Shown one piece after another: positions 1-5,242 of a stretch of 5,242 nucleotides of DNA. The DNA is from Candidatus Latescibacterota bacterium (GTDB taxonomy: Bacteria > Latescibacterota > 4484-107 > B68-G9): the NCBI GenBank assembly GCA_012962735.1, contig DTXA01000324.1, positions 1 to 5,242 on the forward strand, read 5' to 3'. Position numbers and translations under genes: made by a program. Position 1 is the stretch's first letter; each line of letters opens with the position of its first letter. A model generated the notes under the pieces. It saw only the letters and a list, made by a program, of their open reading frames with translations, was not told the DNA's origin and ran no database searches.

Positions 1-9
1 AAGTGGTAT

Positions 10-558
10 TTACGATGTACAAAGCTCCTCGTCCCGGAACCACAACTTTACCTCCCTCTCCGCCTCCTCGGCGTCTCCGGAAGCGTGTATCAAGTTGTAC
101 ACAGGCCTCCCTTCTCTATTGGCCAGGTCCGGCGAATCCACAGAGAAGTCCCCCCTTATAGTCCCGGGCTGGGCGAAGAGGGGGATTGTGCTCCCCACCA
201 GCTTCCTTACCACCTCTACCGCATGGTTCCCCTCCCACACCATAGCCACCACAGGCCCAGATGTTATAAACTCCACCAGCCCCTCCCTCACCCACCTCCC
301 TATCTCCACTGGGTCGTCCGTGCCCATTCTCTCCACCGGGTCCATCCCGTACTCCCGGTACGTTCCCAAAGTCTTCTCCCCCACAATCCTGAGCCACCCT
401 GGGTCGTCCGGATAGTGCCTCCTCACCAGCCCCTCGTCAGGACGCATTATCTTGATCCCCACGAGCCTCAATCCGGCATCCTCGAACCTGCCGATGATCC
501 GCCCCACCAGTCCCCTCCTCACCCCGTCTGGCTTGACCATAACGAAAGTCTTCTCCAT
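10..558 (-). CDS. ndk: Nucleoside diphosphate kinase, long form with insertions
   Basis: Transfers the gamma phosphate of ATP to other (d)NDPs through a phosphohistidine, balancing NTP pools in the cytoplasm. From ATG 558 the protein has 182 residues, against about 140-150 for typical bacterial enzymes. It begins MEKTFVMVKPDGVRRGLVG with the nucleotide-site K9. It continues to FITSGPVVAMVWEG (97-110), where canonical enzymes have the same core, then GSTIPLFAQPGTIRGDF (122-138), and the catalytic H158 in NLIHAS. The extra length is an insertion of about 35-40 residues after HYPDD (roughly 54-92, containing WLRIVGEKTLGTYREYGMDP) and a lengthened loop between GDF and the catalytic His (SVDSPDLANREGRPVY). 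Similar long forms are known to me from some archaea such as Pyrobaculum and from candidate-phylum bacteria. It starts 2 nt after the PHP stop and is the last gene in view; only 9 nt follow its TAA. Confidence 0.96.
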   Translation of the reverse strand: MEKTFVMVKPDGVRRGLVGRIIGRFEDAGLRLVGIKIMRPDEGLVRRHYPDDPGWLRIVGEKTLGTYREYGMDPVERMGTDDPVEIGRWVREGLVEFITSGPVVAMVWEGNHAVEVVRKLVGSTIPLFAQPGTIRGDFSVDSPDLANREGRPVYNLIHASGDAEEAEREVKLWFRDEELCTS

Positions 559-560
559 AT

Positions 561-1334
561 TTACATCCTCCAAAGCCTGCGGGTCACTCTTTTGAATACT
601 CCCTCCCCCTCCTCCTCTAAGGGCTCTGCATCCACCCGCTCGCCCGAAAGCAAGGCTCTCGGTATCTCCTCAAATATCCTCCGAGCCACCTCCACACCTA
701 CATCCCTCTCCACCGTCCTCCAGGCGTCGGCCATCCTCATAGGCCTGGAGTCCGGGTCGTGTGCGTCGCTTCCGACTATGTGCACCAGCCCCATACGGGC
801 CAGCCGGAGGACCGCCCGGGCCGCCGCCCGACCAGATTTGCCTAAAAAGGTCTCTGCGTTCACTTGGAACAACACCCCCATCCGGGCCAACCGCTCCAGC
901 CGCTCCAGGTCCCCCACCAAACCGGGGTATCGCTCTATGTGGGCCAAGACCGGGAATAACCCATCCAAGTGCAGCTGGAAGAGGGTATCCTCCAGCTTCG
1001 GCGGCACTAACCCGAGCGGAACGAGCTCCAAAAGAAAATACCGCCCCCCGAAGAGCCCCACCCCGAGCTCCCTGACCCCTTCAAGCCCGAACTGGAACGC
1101 CACCTCCGCCCCCAAAATAAGCTCTATCCCTATCCCTTTCGCCTTTTCCACCAGCTCCACAAATCGCTCCCTGAGGGTCCCGGCCAGCCCTGGGTCGAGA
1201 TCGGCCAGATGTGGGGTCACCAACGCCGCCCCGATCCCATCCATCGTCCCTTGGCGCACCAGCGCCATGCTCTCCTCCCAGTCCCTTGGCCCGTCGTCCA
1301 CCCCCGGCAACAGATGGCAGTGCATATCTATCAC
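561..1334 (-). CDS. PHP-domain phosphatase, CpsB/CapC/YwqE type
   Basis: Characterised relatives (CpsB in Streptococcus pneumoniae, YwqE in Bacillus subtilis) are manganese-dependent phosphotyrosine phosphatases that dephosphorylate the kinases controlling capsule or exopolysaccharide export. The 257 residues are near the family length, and the metal ligands are intact: HCH (H5, H7), VDDGP (12-16), TPH (H42), GAE (E77), HIERY (132-136) and SDAHD (D190, H192). No signal peptide or membrane segment is seen, so it is probably cytoplasmic. Start is GTG 1334, giving VIDMHCHLLPG; it overlaps the GGGPS stop as GTGA, a typical coupled junction, with a 7-G run 4 nt upstream as a possible ribosome site. 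No tyrosine kinase or polysaccharide gene is in view, so the substrate is open. The family assignment is strong; the biological role is inferred only by homology. Confidence 0.9.
   Translation of the reverse strand: MIDMHCHLLPGVDDGPRDWEESMALVRQGTMDGIGAALVTPHLADLDPGLAGTLRERFVELVEKAKGIGIELILGAEVAFQFGLEGVRELGVGLFGGRYFLLELVPLGLVPPKLEDTLFQLHLDGLFPVLAHIERYPGLVGDLERLERLARMGVLFQVNAETFLGKSGRAAARAVLRLARMGLVHIVGSDAHDPDSRPMRMADAWRTVERDVGVEVARRIFEEIPRALLSGERVDAEPLEEEGEGVFKRVTRRLWRM
567..571 (-). promoter_or_regulatory. Ribosome binding site of ndk, deciding its start
   Basis: GGAGG on the minus strand lies 8 nt before ATG 558, ideal spacing. An in-frame TTG at 573 would add five residues (MEDVN) but would lie upstream of this site and inside the end of the PHP gene, so the ATG at 558 is preferred. 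Confidence 0.75.
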
Positions 1335-2101
1335 CGTTCCCCCCCGTGCACGGCCTCGGCGAAGGCCCTAACCCTTCCCGGCGTGATCGTTCCATCCTCC
1401 AACACGTTTCCGGTCACCACGAAAGAGGCTCCGGCCTCCACCTTCCTTCGGGCGGTCTCCGGGTCCCGGATGCCCCCACCCACGATGACCGGCAGCCGGA
1501 TATATCCCGTCACCTCCCGCACCATCTCCTCTGACACCGAGAGCCGGGCGCCGCTGCCGGCTTCTAAATACACCATCCGCATCCCCAAATACTCAGCCGC
1601 CAATGCGTGGGCCATAGCTACATCCACCTTATCCCTGGGGATAGGCCGGGTGTTGCTTATGTACTCCACCGTCGTCAGCGCCCCCCCCTCTACGAGTATA
1701 TAAGCCGTGGAGATGGGCTCAAGCCCGAACGCCCGGATGCGTGGGGCAGCCCTGACCTGCTGGCCGATCAGCAGCTCGGGGTTTCTTCCGCTGATCAAAC
1801 TCAGAAAAAGCACAGCGTCCGCATCGGCCGAAAGCTGGTCCGCCCCTCCGGGGAAAAGTATCACCGGTATACGCACAGCTTCCTTGAGGGCGCATACCAC
1901 CTGGTCCAGGGTATCCCCCAACAGCAGGCTACTGCCCACCAGAAGCGCATCCGCTCCCCCCTCCTCACAGGCCTGGCCCACCTCCAGGGCCTCCTCAGGC
2001 CTCAGGCGGTCTGGGTCCAACAACACCAGATACCCAGCTCCCTTCCGCTCCTGAACTGAGAGCAGGTAGCGGTATACCTTCCCCTGAAAGTCCCGGCTCA
2101 T
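1331..2101 (-). CDS. Geranylgeranylglyceryl phosphate synthase family protein (GGGPS, group II-like)
   Basis: Family members are TIM-barrel prenyltransferases that join a polyprenyl diphosphate to sn-glycerol-1-phosphate, the first ether bond of archaeal-type lipids; the bacterial PcrB branch uses heptaprenyl diphosphate. The 256 residues show the expected motifs in order: LLDPDRL (27-33), GADALLVGSS (49-58), ILFPGG (81-86), LISGRNPELLIGQQV (102-116), AYILVEGG (133-140), TRPIPRDK (151-158), YLEAGSGA (178-185), VGGGIRDP (207-214) and a phosphate-binding TGN (230-232). The YLEAGSGA signature resembles group II GGGPS, whereas PcrB has YLEYSG. The conserved Glu is E180. Start is ATG 2101; the candidate Shine-Dalgarno AGAGGGG is 12 nt upstream, rather far. 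The TGA stop overlaps the next gene's GTG. Prenyl chain length and the true in vivo substrate cannot be read from sequence. Confidence 0.92.
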   Translation of the reverse strand: MSRDFQGKVYRYLLSVQERKGAGYLVLLDPDRLRPEEALEVGQACEEGGADALLVGSSLLLGDTLDQVVCALKEAVRIPVILFPGGADQLSADADAVLFLSLISGRNPELLIGQQVRAAPRIRAFGLEPISTAYILVEGGALTTVEYISNTRPIPRDKVDVAMAHALAAEYLGMRMVYLEAGSGARLSVSEEMVREVTGYIRLPVIVGGGIRDPETARRKVEAGASFVVTGNVLEDGTITPGRVRAFAEAVHGGER

Positions 2102-2106
2102 CGGGC

Positions 2107-2261
2107 CTAATATCCCCTCTTCTCGAACACGGCCCGCATCCGCTCGTTATGCTCCCTCACGAATTGGGCCGTGAGCATCCACCGTCGTATCATCTCAGAG
2201 GCTGCCCCTTTTATGAGGGGCAGATTTCCCTCCGCACCCGCTCCAAGCGGTCCGCTTCCAT
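2107..2261 (-). pseudogene. Possible small gene with a -1 frame break, between alaS and the GGGPS gene
   Basis: I do not recognise a family. An ATG at 2261, 10 nt after the alaS stop, opens a 16-codon frame reading MEADRLERVRREICPS that stops at TAA (2213-2211). The next frame (-1) is open across this point and runs LIKGAASEMIRRWM, then FVREHNERMRAVFEKRGY, to TAG at 2109-2107. Joining the two near the CCCC run at about 2206-2209 gives a charged, helical protein of about 51 residues. Both halves use the G/C-ending codons of the neighbouring genes. The stop lies 5 nt before the GGGPS start, and AGAGGGG inside its tail is the only candidate Shine-Dalgarno sequence for that gene, which fits translational coupling. 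Alternatives are an independent 28-residue ORF starting at ATG 2193, a sequencing error of one base, a decayed gene, or chance open frame. The ATG at 2261 has GGAG directly abutting it, which is poor initiation spacing. Confidence 0.35.
2202..2223. repeat. Perfect 8-bp inverted repeat with a 6-nt loop
   Basis: On the plus strand CTGCCCCT (2202-2209) and AGGGGCAG (2216-2223) are exact reverse complements around TTTATG; on the transcribed strand the loop is CATAAA. It should form a stable GC-rich RNA hairpin in the alaS-GGGPS interval. No T-run follows on either strand, so it is not a standard intrinsic terminator. In mRNA it could be a processing or stability element, or could affect translation of the small frames it overlaps: the TAA of the first small frame lies largely in the loop. 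The role is unknown; only the structure itself is clear. Confidence 0.6.
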
Positions 2262-2271
2262 CTCCTGCCCG

Positions 2272-4899
2272 TTACCCTTCGCCTAAAATCCGCCGTACGA
2301 TCCCCAGCACAGAAGCTAGGGCCTCCCCTAGCTTCTCGGGGTTCCTACCTCCAGCCTGGGCCAGGTGGGGCCTTCCTCCTCCCCCCCCTCCTACGCTCCT
2401 CGCCACCTCCCGTACGAGGACGTCCGCCCGGACGCCCCGGGATATCGCGTCGTCAGTGGCGACCGCCACGAGGAGGGCCTTCCCGTCCACCTCGGCCCCC
2501 AACACCCCGACCCCTCGGCCCAACGCGTCCTTGAGCTGGTCGGCCACCTCACGCAGGGCATCCATGTCTGGGGCATCCACCCACTCGGCCACTACCTTGA
2601 GCCCCTCGACCTCCACTGCCCCGGCAGCCAACTCGGCTGCCCTGCCAGCCGCGACTTTCCTCCTGAGGGTCGTCACCTCCTTCTCCAGGCTCCGCACTCG
2701 CTCCAAAAGCCCTTCCACCCGCTTTACGATCTCCCTTCCCGAGGCGTTCACGAGCCTCCCGACCTCCGAAAGCGTCCTCCGATCTTCCCTGTCCGCTTTC
2801 TCAGCACTCCCCCCGGTCAGTGCCTCTATCCTCCTTATGCCTGCCGCGACGCTCCCTTCGTACTCCATCCTGAAGAACCCTATCTCCCCCGTGGCCTTCA
2901 CGTGCGTCCCACCGCAGAGCTCCCAGCTCACCCCCTCCACTTCGACCACTCGCACTACTTCCCCGTACTTTTCCCCGAATATGGCGATTGCACCGGCCTT
3001 AAGAGCCTCCTGGAGTGGCATCTCCCGGACCCACACAGAGAGGTTCTGGCGAATCCTTTCGTTCACTAACTTCTCTACAACTTCCAGCTCGTCTGGGGTC
3101 ATCTGGGCGAAGTGGGTAAAATCGAACCTAAGCCTGTCCGGGGCCACCAGGGACCCCGATTGCCTCACGTGCTCCCCTAAGACCTCCCTGAGGGCTTTGT
3201 GCAGAAGATGTGTAGCCGTGTGGTTGCGCCGTATGGCCACCCTACGCCCGCCGTCTATCTCCGCTATCACCTCGACCGGCACCCGCTCCAATGACCCCTC
3301 CCTCAACCTCCCCCTGTGCACGATCTCCCCAGCGGCCCTCTGGGCGTCCACAACCTCCACCAGGAACCCCTCGGCCCTCAGCCATCCGGTGTCCCCGACC
3401 TGTCCTCCGGCCTCTGCATAGAACGGGGTGTGGCTGAGTATCACCTCAACCATCCCATCTCCGGCATCCCGCACCGCACGGACCGCCGCCACCGCCCTCT
3501 CCTCCTCATACCCCACGAACTCGGAAGAAGGTCCCTCGGATATTACTTTCCACCCCTCCCCGAGGCCCGCCCGGGCTTCGAACCGGGAGGCCTCCCGGGC
3601 TTGCTCCCTCTGGCGCTCCATGGCCTTCTGGAACCCCTCCACATCCACCGCAAGCTCCTCCTCCTCGGCCATAAGCTGTGTCAAATCAAGCGGAAAACCG
3701 TACGTATCGTACAGCCGGAAAACCTCCTCCCCAGGAAGCACCCCCTCCCCCTGGGCTCTCACCTCCCGCACAACCTCTGCGAACCGCTCCAGCCCCCTGT
3801 CTAAGGTCCTCCCGAAAGCCTCCTCCTCCGCCTTAACTACCTTAGCTATGTACTCCCCCTTCTCCACCACCTCCGGGTACGCCCCCCCCATCACCTCGCC
3901 GACTACGGAGACCAACCTATAGAGAAACGGCTCGTGTAGGTCGAGCTTCCTCCCGAAGCGGGAGGCCCTCCGCAGCAGCCTCCTCAGCACGTATCCCCTT
4001 CCTTCGTTGGAGGGCACGGCGCCGTCTGCTATGGCAAACGAGAGCGTCCTTATATGGTCCGCAACAACACGGAAGGGGGTTGGGTCCTCGTTGTAAGCTC
4101 TCCCCGAAAGTTCCTCCACCTTCCGGATCAAAGGCTGGAAGAGGTCTGTGTCGTAGTTGGAATCCTTCCCCTGAAGTATCGCCGCCAACCTTTCCAGCCC
4201 CATCCCCGTGTCCACATGTTTTTCCGGTAGCTCCTCCAAGGACCCGTCCTCCCGACAGTTGTACTGGATGAAAACCAGATTCCAAAGCTCCACGAACCTG
4301 AAGTCGTTTATCTCCTTGCAGTGGGGGCAGTTCGGCCCGCAGTCGGGCCTTCCGCACCCGTGCCCCGGGCCCAAATCCAGATGTATCTCGGTGCAAGGTC
4401 CGCAGGGACCCACATCCCCCATCTCCCAGAAGTTCTCGTCCTTCCCGAACCTGAGTATCCTCTCCCTGGGCAATATCCTCGCCCAGAGCTCCTCGGCCTC
4501 GTCGTCATCCCGAAAGACGGTGGTCCAGAGGCGTTCCGGGGGAAGGCCATAGTCCTTCGTCAGAAGCTCCCAGGCGAAATCTATGGCCTTCCTCTTGTAG
4601 TAGTCCCCGAAGGACCAGTTCCCCAACATCTCGAAGAAGGTGTGATGGGTCGTATCCCTCCCCACCTGCTCAAGATCGTTGTGCTTTCCCGAGACCCTTA
4701 TACACTTCTGGGCGGAGGCCGCCCTTTTGTACGACCTCCTCTCCAACCCCAGGAAGATGTTTTTGAACTGGTTCATCCCAGCGTTAGTGAACAGCAGTGT
4801 GGGGTCGTCGTACGGCACCACGGGCGAGCTCGGAACCCGCTCGTGCCCCCGCTCTTCGAAGAACCTCAGGAATCTTTCCCTAATCTCCACCGACCTCAT
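2272..4899 (-). CDS. alaS: Alanyl-tRNA synthetase
   Basis: Class II cytoplasmic synthetase that charges tRNA-Ala with alanine and hydrolyses mischarged Ser/Gly-tRNA-Ala. At 875 residues it has the full bacterial length. The catalytic core spans about 1-240 (FTNAGMNQFK near 37-46, GNWSFGDYYKRKAI near 93-105, GDVGPCGPCTEIH near 161-173, motif 3 DTGMGLERLA at 230-239). A tRNA-recognition domain follows to about 450. The editing domain carries the zinc-site pairs H560/H564 (HTATH) and C662/H666 (CGGTH). A coiled-coil-rich segment lies around 715-760, and the C-Ala domain ends with a glycine-rich loop (GGGGGGRPHLAQAGG, 837-851). All expected catalytic and editing residues are present. A four-cysteine cluster (C182, C187, C191, C194) sits in the insertion after the GPCGPC motif. 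The ATG at 4899 is favoured by a Shine-Dalgarno sequence and by N-terminal conservation. TAA is the stop. Confidence 0.98.
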   Translation of the reverse strand: MRSVEIRERFLRFFEERGHERVPSSPVVPYDDPTLLFTNAGMNQFKNIFLGLERRSYKRAASAQKCIRVSGKHNDLEQVGRDTTHHTFFEMLGNWSFGDYYKRKAIDFAWELLTKDYGLPPERLWTTVFRDDDEAEELWARILPRERILRFGKDENFWEMGDVGPCGPCTEIHLDLGPGHGCGRPDCGPNCPHCKEINDFRFVELWNLVFIQYNCREDGSLEELPEKHVDTGMGLERLAAILQGKDSNYDTDLFQPLIRKVEELSGRAYNEDPTPFRVVADHIRTLSFAIADGAVPSNEGRGYVLRRLLRRASRFGRKLDLHEPFLYRLVSVVGEVMGGAYPEVVEKGEYIAKVVKAEEEAFGRTLDRGLERFAEVVREVRAQGEGVLPGEEVFRLYDTYGFPLDLTQLMAEEEELAVDVEGFQKAMERQREQAREASRFEARAGLGEGWKVISEGPSSEFVGYEEERAVAAVRAVRDAGDGMVEVILSHTPFYAEAGGQVGDTGWLRAEGFLVEVVDAQRAAGEIVHRGRLREGSLERVPVEVIAEIDGGRRVAIRRNHTATHLLHKALREVLGEHVRQSGSLVAPDRLRFDFTHFAQMTPDELEVVEKLVNERIRQNLSVWVREMPLQEALKAGAIAIFGEKYGEVVRVVEVEGVSWELCGGTHVKATGEIGFFRMEYEGSVAAGIRRIEALTGGSAEKADREDRRTLSEVGRLVNASGREIVKRVEGLLERVRSLEKEVTTLRRKVAAGRAAELAAGAVEVEGLKVVAEWVDAPDMDALREVADQLKDALGRGVGVLGAEVDGKALLVAVATDDAISRGVRADVLVREVARSVGGGGGGRPHLAQAGGRNPEKLGEALASVLGIVRRILGEG

Positions 4900-5242
4900 C
4901 TCCGAACCACTCCTTCCTCAGGACTCCTGTTACCTTCTTCACAATTTCCCACGTGAACCCCCTGCGCAGGAGGAAATCCTGCATCCTCCTCAGAGCCCTC
5001 TCCGGATCTAAATTCCTGTATCTCCTCTCCATCCCCCGCAGAAGCCTCTCTGCCACCTCGTACTCCTCCACCCCGAAGAGCCCTTCGTGCAAGGCCTCCT
5101 CTACGACCTCCCGAGATATCCCCTTGCGGGCCAATTCCTCCCTAAGAGCCCTCCGCCACCTGGGCCGGAGCCTGAGCCTCTCCTCCACCCACGCCCTTGC
5201 GAACTCCTTGTCGTCTAAAAGGCCCAGCTCCTCCAGCCTGCC
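4880..5242 (-). CDS. recX: RecX family regulatory protein, C-terminal part (5' end beyond window)
   Basis: RecX binds RecA filaments in the cytoplasm and modulates recombination and SOS induction. About 120 residues are visible, and the frame stays open to the right edge, so the start is outside the window. A GTG at 5188 could be mistaken for the start, but the 18 codons upstream of it read GRLEELGLLDDKEFARAW, the expected RecX region before VEERLRLRPRW and the ELARKGIS segment. These match the family pattern of 'L.D..FA..W...R....G...L..EL..KGI'. The remainder is charged and helical, with a further helical repeat ending FLLRRGFTWEIVKKV, as RecX repeats do. Its last 20 nt overlap the start of alaS, suggesting co-transcription and translational coupling. 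In E. coli recX also sits directly before alaS and after recA. The family call is firm; the full length is unknown. Confidence 0.88.
   Translation of the reverse strand, partial: GRLEELGLLDDKEFARAWVEERLRLRPRWRRALREELARKGISREVVEEALHEGLFGVEEYEVAERLLRGMERRYRNLDPERALRRMQDFLLRRGFTWEIVKKVTGVLRKEWFGDEVGGD
4910..4917 (-). promoter_or_regulatory. Ribosome binding site of alaS
   Basis: On the minus strand GGAAGGAG lies inside the end of recX, 10 nt before the ATG at 4899. It supports the ATG giving MRSVEIRERF, the usual alanyl-tRNA synthetase N-terminus, and so supports the overlap with recX rather than a later start. Confidence 0.6.

Noticed and set aside
10..573. TTG at 573 as the ndk start, giving 187 residues
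   Set aside because: The GGAGG ribosome site at 567-571 is 8 nt before ATG 558 and downstream of the TTG, and family members begin at the MEKTFVMVKPDG equivalent.
1339..1345. Run of seven C on the plus strand (seven G in mRNA) as a frameshift error or recoding site
   Set aside because: Both flanking genes read through normally: GGGPS ends ...HGGER and the phosphatase begins at its conserved HCH motif, so no shift is needed. The run more likely acts as a purine-rich ribosome site.
85..1371. A 428-codon open frame on the plus strand, antisense to ndk and the PHP phosphatase gene
   Set aside because: It is rich in Pro, Ser, Arg and His with no recognisable motif, and it mirrors two clearly conserved minus-strand genes. 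Such frames arise from the strong G/C third-position bias of the real genes.
2202..2223. Hairpin as a rho-independent terminator for alaS
   Set aside because: No T-tract follows the stem in the transcribed direction, and coding-like sequence continues tightly into the next gene.
2171..3421. A 416-codon open frame on the plus strand opposite alaS
   Set aside because: Low-complexity Ser/Pro/Arg/Thr composition, no domain signature, and complete overlap with the catalytically intact alaS; a shadow frame.
4880..5188. GTG at 5188 as a true recX start
   Set aside because: The conserved RecX segment LLDDKEFARAW lies in frame upstream and the frame is open to the window edge, so the gene is cut by the window.

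Overview
The window is a GC-rich, tightly packed stretch of bacterial chromosome with every supported gene on the minus strand. Reading in the direction of transcription (high to low coordinates), the order is recX (its start lies beyond the right edge), alaS, a short unclear interval, a geranylgeranylglyceryl phosphate synthase (GGGPS) family gene, a CpsB/YwqE-type PHP phosphatase gene, and ndk, which ends just inside the left edge. Junctions are overlaps or gaps of a few bases (recX/alaS 20 nt overlap, GGGPS/PHP 4 nt overlap in GTGA, PHP/ndk 2 nt gap). The one exception is the 170 nt between alaS and the GGGPS gene. The set looks like one polycistronic unit; no promoter or terminator is evident.

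The host is most likely a bacterium. The 875-residue alanyl-tRNA synthetase has the bacterial layout, RecX is a bacterial RecA regulator, and recX-alaS adjacency is a known bacterial arrangement (recA-recX-alaS in Escherichia coli), so recA may lie just outside the right edge. Two genes have an archaeal flavour. One is a GGGPS-family enzyme with the YLEAGSGA signature of group II enzymes rather than the PcrB signature. The other is an unusually long nucleoside diphosphate kinase with internal insertions of the kind I associate with some archaea and candidate-phylum bacteria. Coding strands are G/C-rich at third positions but also use ATA (Ile) and AGG (Arg) codons, which together with the above would suit an uncultivated, possibly thermophilic bacterial lineage. 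I cannot name the phylum from sequence alone.

Functionally the cluster mixes housekeeping (tRNA charging, nucleotide balance, recombination control) with a prenyl-ether lipid step and a metal-dependent phosphatase. I see no CRISPR array, tRNA, rRNA, mobile element or defence system. The most curious spot is the alaS-GGGPS gap. It carries a coding-like small reading frame that appears broken by a -1 shift, right at a perfect 8-bp inverted repeat whose loop contains the stop codon of the first frame.
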